From a virus, in the IMG/VR virus record IMGVR_UViG_3300032173_000021, positions 1 to 33,709 of that record: a stretch of 33,709 nt of DNA, one strand, 5' to 3'. The position numbers were made by a program, and so were the translations under genes. The notes beneath the pieces were generated by a model. The model was not told where the DNA came from, ran no database searches, and saw only the letters and a list, made by a program, of their open reading frames with translations. This document shows, piece by piece, positions 6,999 to 14,942 of the stretch (positions within the stretch are counted from its first letter, which is position 1; each line of letters starts with the position of its first letter).

Positions 6999-7020
6999 GC
7001 TAGGCTCCGGCTTGCTTCAG

Positions 7021-7158
7021 CTAACGATGGATTATCTTCGCTACTTCCCAGGCCAGTTTCCAAGAGATTCGGTCATCGCAGCGGTACGGCTTCGGGATGC
7101 TCGGTGCGTCGAATTTCCGCCACACGATGCGGCAAAACAACCAGATGCGTCGAATCAT
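7021..7158 (-). CDS. Small basic, Trp-rich protein (45 aa)
   Basis: An ATG at 7158 preceded by GGAG (4 bases) opens a 45-residue frame, MIRRIWLFCRIVWRKF and onward, ending IIHR at a TAG at 7021. It has five Trp, many Arg/Lys and an amphipathic C-terminal helix, and no known domain. It fills most of the 182-base space between the XRE regulator and the nuclease. It could be a short host-takeover or membrane-associated peptide. The support is binding site, spacing and composition only. Confidence 0.5.
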   Translation of the reverse strand: MIRRIWLFCRIVWRKFDAPSIPKPYRCDDRISWKLAWEVAKIIHR

Positions 7159-7174
7159 AAGGCTCCGGCTTCTT

Positions 7175-7189
7175 GTCTGATTATCGGAC
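7175..7189. repeat. 15-base palindrome copy (14/15), GTCTGATTATCGGAC
   Basis: It overlaps the stop codon of the XRE-type regulator gene; the TAA lies in the palindrome. Confidence 0.75.
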
Positions 7190-7402
7190 GTGGCTCAAGA
7201 ATTCACGAACATAGAACTCGGTCATTTTGGAAACGCGTACTCCACGTTCAACCTTCCAGAGCGTCGTGTCACTGACACGATAGCCGAGCGCCTGCATCGC
7301 GCGGGACGCATGGTTCAAGCTCCACTGTCTCTTCGCCCTCAGCCTAAAGAGGATTTCCCCCAGGCTTCCGTTTCTGTTGTTTTTTGTGTTTGCTTTCTTC
7401 AC
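7181..7402 (-). CDS. XRE-family helix-turn-helix regulator
   Basis: The protein of 73 residues (from the GTG at 7402) carries a HTH_XRE domain: LGEILFRLRAKRQWSLNHAS is helix 1-2, followed by SDTTLWKVERG, the usual recognition helix and turn. It is one domain with little else, so any dimerisation must use the short C-terminal helix. The frame is open to a GTG at 7471, but a good promoter (7438-7410) lies inside that extension. Transcription from it would begin almost at 7402, giving a leaderless start. If the longer form is used, the protein has 96 residues. It stands at the head of the early unit and is the obvious candidate to control it. Confidence 0.8.
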   Translation of the reverse strand: MKKANTKNNRNGSLGEILFRLRAKRQWSLNHASRAMQALGYRVSDTTLWKVERGVRVSKMTEFYVREFLSHVR

Positions 7403-7517
7403 GCGACTGATGGTAGGCTTCTCCTGGTTGGCTGTCAAGTGAAAAATAGAGGGGCTGTGCGAATTCCTCACGAGACGATGGCGGCCTGGTTGCGGCAGAC
7501 AAAGAGACTCTGTTTCT
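7403..7517 (-). other. Intergenic control region between lysis and early units
   Basis: This 115-base stretch separates the endolysin stop from the XRE gene. It holds the TTGACA/TACCAT promoter. Near 7500 a weak AGAGA/TCTCT hairpin could be a poor terminator for the structural and lysis transcript. I see no other gene here. Confidence 0.5.
7410..7438 (-). promoter_or_regulatory. Sigma70-like promoter for the XRE/early unit
   Basis: On the minus strand TTGACA (7438-7433, perfect -35) is followed by a 17-base spacer and TACCAT (7415-7410, four of six for -10). The expected start of transcription is at about 7403-7402, on the GTG of the XRE gene. It is the best host-type promoter I found in the window. 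Confidence 0.6.
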
Positions 7518-7934
7518 CTAGGCGAAGAACTCGTGCTTCCCGAAGGAAAGAACGTGCGGGTGCTCGATGGATTTCCTCACAATGTTCTCCACAAACCATC
7601 CCGATGTCGCCGTCTTGGGGTTGTAGTAGTAGAGAGCTCCGTGGGTTGGATCGTCACCAGTCGCATTGTAAATCTCTGCCGCAAGATCAAGGATGTCTCT
7701 ACCCTGCTGACTGTGCGGATCAATCCATTTCGTTAGCTGACCATCTCCGGGGACGGAAATGGACGTGAATTGGTTCTTTCCACTGATGACTTCGTACCAA
7801 GATTTTCCCCATGCGTTCTTCCGGTTTCGGATGACGTGCCCGACCAACCGCATCCCTTCGATGCCTTCGCCAGCCGCTTCTCGGAAAAGCACCAGAGCAA
7901 GCAATGCGATGTTGTAGGCGTCGAGTAGTGTCAT
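7518..7934 (-). CDS. Endolysin, SleB-type cell wall hydrolase
   Basis: The 138-residue protein fits the Hydrolase_2 (SleB) family: REAAGEGIEGM at 18-28 has the expected catalytic Glu, then GHVIRNRK, GKNQFT, and DPTHGALYYYNP (about 95-107) with a C-terminal H-x-F. The family cleaves the glycan strand of peptidoglycan, mostly as lytic transglycosylase. A hydrophobic stretch at 8-17 overlaps the fold and is not a clear signal peptide, so release probably needs the membrane proteins encoded just upstream. The ATG at 7934 overlaps the preceding stop (ATGA). It is the last gene of the long structural and lysis unit. Confidence 0.88.
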   Translation of the reverse strand: MTLLDAYNIALLALVLFREAAGEGIEGMRLVGHVIRNRKNAWGKSWYEVISGKNQFTSISVPGDGQLTKWIDPHSQQGRDILDLAAEIYNATGDDPTHGALYYYNPKTATSGWFVENIVRKSIEHPHVLSFGKHEFFA

Positions 7935-8389
7935 GATCCGTTCGTCTTTTGGAATGGGGGCCAGGTCTTGCCCCTCATCCCAGACAAGTAAATCAGCACT
8001 CGCTCAGAAAACATTACTCCGAGAAGAACCCAGATCCAAAACAAACGGTCAGAACTTTGCTGAGCGATCTTGGCCAGCGTCTCAAGAGTGGTGATTCTGC
8101 TTTCCATCGTCACTTGCCACCTCTCGATATTCGTGAGTCTGGCGTCAACCTTGTCAATTTGCCGCTGCTGGTAGGTGTCGGCCTTGTCGTAAGGACTGTC
8201 CTGCTGGACTGTCCCAAGGGCGGTGCTTGGCGTTGTGATGGCAAGGCCGATGGCTCCCATCGTCGCTGCGAAATAAGCAAGACTCATCACTCTCTCAAAG
8301 CCGAACATTGTACTCATGGTTCGTAGACCATACAGCAGAAATCCCAAACTTAGGATGAACACCACAGCCGACCAGGTAACGTGTGTCAT
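7931..8389 (-). CDS. Membrane protein with coiled coil, lysis-block (holin or spanin candidate)
   Basis: This 152-residue protein has two hydrophobic segments near the N-terminus (about 7-24 and 33-52). A helical coiled-coil region (about 68-112) follows, with RQIDKVDARLTNIERW, and a third segment (about 115-135, LFWIWVLLGVMF). Both ends overlap neighbours by four bases. Lying directly before the endolysin, it is a good candidate for a holin or for a protein that links the membranes during lysis. I cannot choose between these from sequence alone. Confidence 0.6.
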   Translation of the reverse strand: MTHVTWSAVVFILSLGFLLYGLRTMSTMFGFERVMSLAYFAATMGAIGLAITTPSTALGTVQQDSPYDKADTYQQRQIDKVDARLTNIERWQVTMESRITTLETLAKIAQQSSDRLFWIWVLLGVMFSERVLIYLSGMRGKTWPPFQKTNGS

Positions 8390-8727
8390 GTCGCACTCGG
8401 TGGCGGGTTCCCGTTGCCCAAAGCCCGCACGGAAGGATAGGCTTGCACCACCAGATGCCGCACATTCAGCGCGCCAACCTGGCCGATCAGCGCCACGCCC
8501 AACTTGTAGTAGCGCCGGAGATTGTTCTGGTAGAGCGCAGTAACTTTCGGGAAGTCCCCGAAGAGCGCCGCCACCCGGCCATCCACCGCCTCAACTGGCG
8601 GGAGTGCGGCATGGACCAGCGAGGCGTAGAACACCCAGCCTTTCAGGAACTCGACCACTTCGGTGATCGTCAGCCCCCCGAGTGATAGCGTCAGGCCAAG
8701 AAGCGCCACAAAGATCAAACTCATCAT
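8386..8727 (-). CDS. Small membrane protein of the lysis block
   Basis: This 113-residue protein starts with a strongly hydrophobic segment (MSLIFVALLGLTLSLGG), then a second hydrophobic/helical stretch (about 25-45) and a soluble tail with RRYYKLGVALIGQVGAL. The ATG at 8727 is favoured: AGGAAGG lies 6 bases before it, and a GTG lies one codon earlier. Its stop overlaps the next start. Position between the internal-virion genes and the endolysin suggests a holin-like role. No specific holin family is recognised. Confidence 0.55.
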   Translation of the reverse strand: MMSLIFVALLGLTLSLGGLTITEVVEFLKGWVFYASLVHAALPPVEAVDGRVAALFGDFPKVTALYQNNLRRYYKLGVALIGQVGALNVRHLVVQAYPSVRALGNGNPPPSAT

Positions 8728-8742
8728 CACGAGCCTTCCTTT

Positions 8743-8757
8743 TTCCGATTATCGGAT
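8743..8757. repeat. 15-base palindrome copy (13/15), TTCCGATTATCGGAT
   Basis: The inner 13 bases match the consensus perfectly. The stop codon of the 1639-aa gene (TAA) lies inside it. Confidence 0.75.
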
Positions 8758-11700
8758 CTGTGCTGTAGTTCCTCCGGCTTCACGCTTGGCGATGATGTCT
8801 TCGCGGGCTTGCTGCCCTGCTTCAGAGAAGATACCACGAATCAGGATCTTCTTTTCCTCGTTTGTGGTGTCCTTGTAGTAGGGGTCCCGCAGCATGTTCG
8901 TCAGCCATTCCTTTGCCAGCGCCCCGCGCACTTCTTGGTACTCGCCGTATTCCTGCGCGGTCATATCAACTTCTTCATCGCCGATTCTCATTTTCTTTGA
9001 AGGTTTCCCGAAAGCTATTCCCAGCCGTGTAAGTTCCTTTTCAACTTCCCCACCCTTTACTCGGGAGACCTGAACTGGGGACGCAAACTTTCGCAGGAAT
9101 CCGCCCTCTCGCTCCTGTGGTTGGCCGAAGACACCGCGAACTGGGGGCAGTTCTTTGCTCAAGCCGGGAATGCGTGCTTTGAAAGATTCACCCACCGTTG
9201 TTGCAGTTCGCAGGTAGGGATCAGTAGCACGCGCTGCTTCTGCTAGCACGTTTGGAACGGCGGTCCCCATGATGCCTGACAACCACTTTCCACCATACCG
9301 CTCCGGGTCCGACACGGCCATTACTACGTCTGAGATGCCGCGCAAGAACGTCTTGTTGAGAAAGTTCTGCGTCACCGAGAACGAAATCTTCCCCGCCAAG
9401 TCGCGCTGGGTCATTTCGTCCTTCTCGTCAAACGTCTCGTAGTAGTCAGCGGACAAACCCAACACAGTGCCCAGTGGTTCCAACCGACCGTAAGAGTAAT
9501 AGTTGTCGCCCACCTTCACGCTGTAGGGTTGCCAGCCAGTTTCGTACAATGCCCGCTTCTCGTTTGGATCGCTCGGCCCACCACCCGTGATCTTTCCTTC
9601 CGATGCCAGCATGACTACAGCAGCGCCAACCATTGAACCAACAAGAGGTTTCGTTATCGCCGCTGAGAGTTCACCACCCTTCAGCGCCGTTCCCGCCCGA
9701 GACTGCTTGTAAAGAAGGTGGAGAAGTTCAATCGGCGTTCGCTCAAAACCGTACTTGGCGATATTCAAAGGCGTCCGCATGAACGGCACGATATACCGGA
9801 TCGGCCAAGATTTTGACCGCACGCTTTGGAGTGCTTTCCCCACCGGGCCGAGTTCCTGGTTGAAAGTGCGGTAGAACATTTCCGCGATTGACGCCTCATG
9901 CTCTGGGCCAGCTTCAGACTTCACAATTTCCGCGATGCGGTTGGAACGCGCCTGTCCAGTTAGCCCTTCCTTGACGGCCACACGGTAGGCTTGGGCATAC
10001 TTCGCCGCGCTGTAATTGAGAGCCTTGAAGAAGTCGTCCTCTGCAACCAGCGCACGACCTGGACTTCGGATGGCCTTCCCGATTTTCCCAGGAATCGCCT
10101 TGGTCTGCGCTTCTTCCATTTTGGCATGGCCCATCGACGTTTCGTGCTTCCAAGCCTTTGCCGCATCCACTACCGCATTTCGCCAGCCCGCGATGGTTCC
10201 GTACACGTCAGCAGCAGCTTCGCCCATGAACCGCTCTTGCTGGGTCCCTGTGAATTTTGCGCGCAGGAAGTCGATTCCGCCTTCGGCGAACCGCTCGAAT
10301 GGGGTGCTGAGTTTCACCAGCAGGTTCGACGTGGTGTTCACAAGATGCGTTTTTGGGCTGCTCAGTAGCGCATTGATCCATGCCTCGTAGATCATGTCAG
10401 AGATGCCAGGTTCCGCAGCGCCTTTGATGGCCACTCCCAGTTCACGCAGTTTTTTCACCACAGCATCCGGCACAGGTTCTTGGTAGGCACGAACCGCACG
10501 ACCAGCGGCACGACGGGTAGGTTTGTATTCTTTCTCAACGAACTGCTTGAACGATTCCTCGGCTGCGGACAGCAGTTTAACCATCCGAGGAGTACCAGAC
10601 TTCTTGGCCATTTCGCGGATTCTGCTCATTTCTGTATGCAAGACCAGCAGTTGCGCGTTCACGTTCTTGACCATCGCCTCAGAAACCTTGCGGGTAGGTG
10701 TCGGGCGCCCCTCGTGCTTGATTCCCGTGCGAACTTCTTTGGGTTGGAGAGTTCCAGTTTCTTGGATGTTCTCCATCTGGTCGGCAATCAATTGTGCCTG
10801 CTCAGTCAGCTTCGTTCCGAAGTCGGCGATCTTCTCGGATACCACTTGCATCTCTGGCGTCGTTCCCATCCGAGCCTCTGCCTCAGCCATCGGGCCTTTG
10901 GGTGCTGGCGCGAACCGAGCTTTCAGTCCAGATAGAGCTCGCTTCAGTGTTCCCTTCGCCTCTTGTCCCAAGAATTCCACGTCCTTGGCCAACTCAGGGA
11001 ACGCACGGCGCAGCATCCCGGGAGGTGGCACGCCAGCCACCGAGAACATGCTGGGTTCCTCACGCTCTCTCAGAATTGCTTCGCGTGCGGTGTCTTCGTC
11101 GGCTTCAAGGCCAGACTTACGCAGCGATTCCATCTTGGCTTCGATCTGCTCTTGAGACGGTTGGTTGAGCGCACGCTTCGCTGTCTCGACCGGACCGAAC
11201 ATCTCTTTTTGCGGCGCCGCTTCCGTTCCGCGGAACAGTGGCGAACCTTCGATTGCCGCACCCTTTTGCTGGACCGGAGTCCGCATCTGCTCACCCATCT
11301 GCTCGGCCTGGGTACGGCCCAAGGCTTCCTTGGCGCGCTCGACGACATCTTCCATGCCCGGAAAGATAGCCTCTTCTGCGGGCGGTACCTCCGGCGCGGG
11401 TGCCTCTAGTGGCCTCAATTCAAGTGGAGGAGCGCCCGCTGGCTGCATGGTGGGGCTTTGGGCTGTCCTCGGTCGGCCTTCTGTGGGACCAGCGGGCTGC
11501 TCCACAGGACGTTCGCGTAATGCCTGTTTCAGTGTCGGTTCCTGACCCATCCCCAAACGCTTCTGAATCTCACCAACCTGCTTTTCAAGGCGCGCGGCCT
11601 CGGCCATCAACGCACGCTCGGCGCGCACAAGGTTCTTGGGGATTTCCTTCCCCTCTTTCCGCATCTTGGCGATTTCCCTGACCGTGCGCTCGAACTTCCG

Positions 11701-13668
11701 GCGTGCGGATTGCACCTTCCCCGCCGTGTCCATCATCTCGACCAGCGCATCGGTGAATCCGCGCTCCATCTTGAATCCCAGCCCGAGCGAAAGCTGCTGC
11801 TGCGCCATCGGTGCCAGCGTATCAATCGCCTCAGAAAGTTTCGCCGGCGTGATGTCGTAGACCTTGATGAAATTGTCGAAAATCTCCATCTGGATTTCGG
11901 GTGATAGTTTGTGCTTGCCCGCAGCTTTTCCCAGTGCGGTCGCCAGTGGCAGTTTGAACGTCCCGTCCGCAACGTAGCCTTTCAGGGCTTCGGGCAGGTT
12001 GTTGAGGGCGAGCCGGTCGGTGACGGTGGATTCTTTGATCCCGCCGTAAAGTTTCCCAATGTCGGCCGTGCTCCGACCATCGCTAACGTCAGCCGCAAAT
12101 GCCTTAGCTTCCGCGATGGGAGATAGAGGGACCGGTTGCGAGTTGGACCGCCGAGCATAGTCCATCGCCTCCTTTTCGGTGCCGCGAAACTCGTTGACTG
12201 GAACTTCTTCGATCCCTGTGCGGCCGGCCGCTTCGAGTCTGTGATGGCCAGCAATCACATAGGCCCGTCCATCCTTCGGGTCTCGCCAAACCGTGAGCGG
12301 CTCTTTCGGGTCGTAGCCTTTCTCCGCCATCTGCTCGCCGATCCACTGTACCCGGCCCTCAGAAAGACCTTCCCGCGGCTGGAACCTTTGCGGATCGGTC
12401 GCCAAGTCCGACAATCGGACAAGCACCGGAGCCTCTGCCGGACGGCCCTGAATGGCTGCTTTTGCCACCTTAACAGGCTCAGGGACGGGCTGAGCGGCTT
12501 GGGCAGGTGGTAACGGCTTAACCGGAGGTTCGGATGCGGCAGGCACCGCCGTGGGCGCAAGAGGCTGCTCTGTAGGGGCAGGAGCGGCCTCACGAGGCGG
12601 TCGCACCTGGCCCTGGGAAGGTTGAACAGGTGGTGCCGGAGGCCGCTCCAACTCTGGCGCTGCTTCTGCCGTGGGGAGGACTGCGGGAATCCCTTTGCGG
12701 CGCGCTTCTTGCTCTGCCAAGGCTCGGCGCACTGTATCGAGCGTTTCGGCGGTAACTGGGAATTCGGGCTGACCAGCTTCCCGGCGCAACATCTCCTTCC
12801 AGTCACTCTGAAATCTACGTTGCGAGATTGCGGCGGGCTTACCTGGAATCGGCGCTTCTTGAACTGGGGGTTCTTCCAGTCCGGGTGGTGCTGGTTCGGC
12901 AACCAATTCACTGGCAGGGGCTTGTGGCGATCTTGCCGCTTCTGCCTCGGCTTGGAGTCTCGCACCTTTAGCCAACCGTGCTGTACGAATAGCTCTCGGA
13001 CCTTCGGCAACCCCTCTTGTCATTGCCGCGGCCATTGCGGGACGTAACAACGCAGCCTGTACCTCTTCGGGGCTCGGAGAAGGTAGAGCTTTCTCGCTTT
13101 CGGGGTAAATCAGTGAGCCAGCGGATCTGCTCAGCGTGCGAACGTCTTCGGGAACGCCAGAGAGCGCTTCGGCTGCGAACGGTGCTATGAGGTACGGTGC
13201 GGCTGCTGGTTCAACTCCAGACGCAATCGTGGCCGCCAACCCCGCCGGAGTTTGCAGGAAATCCAAGAACCCGGCACCCGTCTTGGCGATGTCCCGCACG
13301 GCACCAGCAACCCTGCCTTGGGTCTTGGCTCGGGCCTCGCGCTCCTCGACCGTTTCACCACGCCGCTGAGCGGCCGGCAATGTCGTCTTTTCAACGAACT
13401 GGGAAATTGTTCCTTGGCCAAGCTGCTCGGAGATGGGCTTCGTCAAAAGAGGTCCAACTGCATCCAGCGCCTTGGCCACCAGCGGGTGTCTTTCATCGAA
13501 TCCTACGGCCGGCTCCATCGCTAGGTTCGGATCGGTGCGTGCCGCATCTGCCGCCGCTTTTGCCCGAGCGATTGTGTCTGGCGGCTCCTCTACTGACCGC
13601 TCACGGATTCCTCCGAGTGGACGCTCACGGATTGGTCTTTCTCGAATTGGATTTGCAGCCGTCGCCAC
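8749..13668 (-). CDS. Giant internal-virion-type polyvalent protein with ParB-like domain (1639 aa)
   Basis: This is the largest gene in the window. Residues 1-250 are Ala/Arg-rich and helical. Residues about 250-410 are a Pro/Ala/Glu linker. Residues about 416-600 form a ParB-type domain: VRLSDLATDP, then AYVIAGHHRLEAA (the GxxR box) and a helical DNA-binding part. Long helices follow at about 640-900. A C-terminal region (about 1090-1500) has INALLSSPKTHLVNTTSNLL, FMRTPLNIAKYG and YSYGRLEPLGTVLGL. These are signatures I associate with large polyvalent phage proteins (LPD38-like) thought to be packed in the virion and injected. The start is GTG (13668), overlapping the previous stop by one base. 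The DNA-binding role of the ParB part is inference. Confidence 0.75.
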   Translation of the reverse strand: MATAANPIRERPIRERPLGGIRERSVEEPPDTIARAKAAADAARTDPNLAMEPAVGFDERHPLVAKALDAVGPLLTKPISEQLGQGTISQFVEKTTLPAAQRRGETVEEREARAKTQGRVAGAVRDIAKTGAGFLDFLQTPAGLAATIASGVEPAAAPYLIAPFAAEALSGVPEDVRTLSRSAGSLIYPESEKALPSPSPEEVQAALLRPAMAAAMTRGVAEGPRAIRTARLAKGARLQAEAEAARSPQAPASELVAEPAPPGLEEPPVQEAPIPGKPAAISQRRFQSDWKEMLRREAGQPEFPVTAETLDTVRRALAEQEARRKGIPAVLPTAEAAPELERPPAPPVQPSQGQVRPPREAAPAPTEQPLAPTAVPAASEPPVKPLPPAQAAQPVPEPVKVAKAAIQGRPAEAPVLVRLSDLATDPQRFQPREGLSEGRVQWIGEQMAEKGYDPKEPLTVWRDPKDGRAYVIAGHHRLEAAGRTGIEEVPVNEFRGTEKEAMDYARRSNSQPVPLSPIAEAKAFAADVSDGRSTADIGKLYGGIKESTVTDRLALNNLPEALKGYVADGTFKLPLATALGKAAGKHKLSPEIQMEIFDNFIKVYDITPAKLSEAIDTLAPMAQQQLSLGLGFKMERGFTDALVEMMDTAGKVQSARRKFERTVREIAKMRKEGKEIPKNLVRAERALMAEAARLEKQVGEIQKRLGMGQEPTLKQALRERPVEQPAGPTEGRPRTAQSPTMQPAGAPPLELRPLEAPAPEVPPAEEAIFPGMEDVVERAKEALGRTQAEQMGEQMRTPVQQKGAAIEGSPLFRGTEAAPQKEMFGPVETAKRALNQPSQEQIEAKMESLRKSGLEADEDTAREAILREREEPSMFSVAGVPPPGMLRRAFPELAKDVEFLGQEAKGTLKRALSGLKARFAPAPKGPMAEAEARMGTTPEMQVVSEKIADFGTKLTEQAQLIADQMENIQETGTLQPKEVRTGIKHEGRPTPTRKVSEAMVKNVNAQLLVLHTEMSRIREMAKKSGTPRMVKLLSAAEESFKQFVEKEYKPTRRAAGRAVRAYQEPVPDAVVKKLRELGVAIKGAAEPGISDMIYEAWINALLSSPKTHLVNTTSNLLVKLSTPFERFAEGGIDFLRAKFTGTQQERFMGEAAADVYGTIAGWRNAVVDAAKAWKHETSMGHAKMEEAQTKAIPGKIGKAIRSPGRALVAEDDFFKALNYSAAKYAQAYRVAVKEGLTGQARSNRIAEIVKSEAGPEHEASIAEMFYRTFNQELGPVGKALQSVRSKSWPIRYIVPFMRTPLNIAKYGFERTPIELLHLLYKQSRAGTALKGGELSAAITKPLVGSMVGAAVVMLASEGKITGGGPSDPNEKRALYETGWQPYSVKVGDNYYSYGRLEPLGTVLGLSADYYETFDEKDEMTQRDLAGKISFSVTQNFLNKTFLRGISDVVMAVSDPERYGGKWLSGIMGTAVPNVLAEAARATDPYLRTATTVGESFKARIPGLSKELPPVRGVFGQPQEREGGFLRKFASPVQVSRVKGGEVEKELTRLGIAFGKPSKKMRIGDEEVDMTAQEYGEYQEVRGALAKEWLTNMLRDPYYKDTTNEEKKILIRGIFSEAGQQAREDIIAKREAGGTTAQIR
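12406..12420. repeat. 15-base palindrome copy (13/15), GTCCGACAATCGGAC
   Basis: It lies at the start of the ParB-like domain of the 1639-aa gene. It is identical to the copy at 20849-20863. Confidence 0.65.
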
Positions 13669-14942
13669 TATTGCACTCGAACGTACTTCCTCTGAAGTGC
13701 AGATGCCACGTCATCCGGGTGAACCTCGACAACCATTCCATTGGGCTTCTGCATTTTTACCCAGCCAGTCTCCGCCTTCTGCTGTGGGGACTTCCCAGGT
13801 TGCTTCACTTTTCCACCTGCGGCTGCGGCGGGTGCCGCGGGCTTTGCGGTCGGTTGCCCCGGTTGTGTGCCATATCGAAATGGAATCACATCCGCTCCCA
13901 TAGTCGCAAGTTCGTTCTCATAGGCGTTCTGCGCGGCCTGCTTCCGTTGATTCAAAACATCTGTGTTTTTGTAGAAGCCACGTTTGCGCGGATCACGGAA
14001 GTCATCTTCGGCTTCCCGTAAGGCGGCATCTTTCCTGCGAGCAGCGTCCAGTTTTGCCTTGTTGATTGCCCGCTCGTCAACACCACCCGTGCGAATCCCT
14101 GCCAGCCGAGCAAGGTCAGCATTTCTCTTCTTCAGTGCCTCGTTGTAGTCGCCTCCCGCAGCCTTTAGGTACACGTCCCACTCGTTCACCGTCGTGTCTT
14201 CGCGTGGCTCGGCTCCTTTCAGCCCGCGGTCTTTTTCTATTTCCTGTCCTTGGGCGTCGAGGTACACATCGATCAGGTGCGTGCCATCCGGCATTTTCTT
14301 CGAGTAGGAACGAACCGGAGTCCCAGCCTGCCGTGCTTCCCGTTCGGTCGTTTCCTTCTTCTCCATCCCGAAGCGTTCGGATTCGCGCGCTTCTCGGGAA
14401 GCCCCGGTTTCCAACTCGAACTGCCTGCGCTCGGCTTCGGCCTCGCTTTCTGCTTTCTTCCGCTTGCTGCCGTAGGCTTGCAAGGCTCTGCGGTACGGGT
14501 CTTGCAACATCCAACTCGTTGTCTGATACGGAACGCCCGCTTCCACGGCACCCGGCCCAAAAGCTGACAATGCTCCCATCGCCAGGGCTGCGAGCAACAT
14601 CTTTTTGTTAGGCGGAAACTGTTCGGCCGTTGGTTCTTCTCCTATCGCCTGAAGTGCTTCCATCTTCGGGAACCGACGTGGCTGTGCTGCTGTCCGATTA
14701 TCAGATGTTAGCGGCGTTTGAGTACCCTGATCAGGAGCTTGGAAAAAACCAGCCGCAGGAACTCCTCCACCCAAGTAGTCTCCTGCCCCAAGATCTTCTT
14801 CTGGCATCGCGGCTGGCATTCCTTCCGCGCCGCCAAGAAGATCTTTCATGTTCCCGTAGAAAGGAATCCGCGGCTTCCTTCGCGTTGAAGGAACGAACGG
14901 TGGCGTGCTGAAATCAGAATCGAAGTAATCGGAAGCTGGCAT
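13668..14942 (-). CDS. Probable internal virion / injected protein (424 aa)
   Basis: The N-terminal 100 residues are low-complexity and Gly/Pro-rich. A short hydrophobic stretch follows (about 113-135, LLAALAMGALSAFGPGAVEAG). Residues about 150-205 are a charged coiled coil, and residues about 290-340 are helical and basic. A Pro/Ala linker leads to a short C-terminal domain with KMQKPNGMVVEVHPDDVASALQ. This layout, and its place beside the 1639-aa and 166-aa genes, resembles the ejection-protein blocks of podoviruses. No specific family is recognised. The ATG (14942) abuts the stop of the PAPS-reductase-family gene. Confidence 0.55.
   Translation of the reverse strand: MPASDYFDSDFSTPPFVPSTRRKPRIPFYGNMKDLLGGAEGMPAAMPEEDLGAGDYLGGGVPAAGFFQAPDQGTQTPLTSDNRTAAQPRRFPKMEALQAIGEEPTAEQFPPNKKMLLAALAMGALSAFGPGAVEAGVPYQTTSWMLQDPYRRALQAYGSKRKKAESEAEAERRQFELETGASREARESERFGMEKKETTEREARQAGTPVRSYSKKMPDGTHLIDVYLDAQGQEIEKDRGLKGAEPREDTTVNEWDVYLKAAGGDYNEALKKRNADLARLAGIRTGGVDERAINKAKLDAARRKDAALREAEDDFRDPRKRGFYKNTDVLNQRKQAAQNAYENELATMGADVIPFRYGTQPGQPTAKPAAPAAAAGGKVKQPGKSPQQKAETGWVKMQKPNGMVVEVHPDDVASALQRKYVRVQ
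14692..14706. repeat. 15-base palindrome copy (13/15), GTCCGATTATCAGAT
   Basis: It lies in the N-terminal low-complexity part of the 424-aa protein, where it encodes TSDNR. Confidence 0.7.

Noticed and set aside
7498-7520. Rho-independent terminator after the endolysin
   Set aside because: Only a 5-base AGAGA/TCTCT stem with a very short T-run; too weak to call.
13197-14021. 274-codon plus-strand frame
   Set aside because: It is antisense to two overlapping virion genes and has Pro/Leu/Arg composition typical of a shadow.
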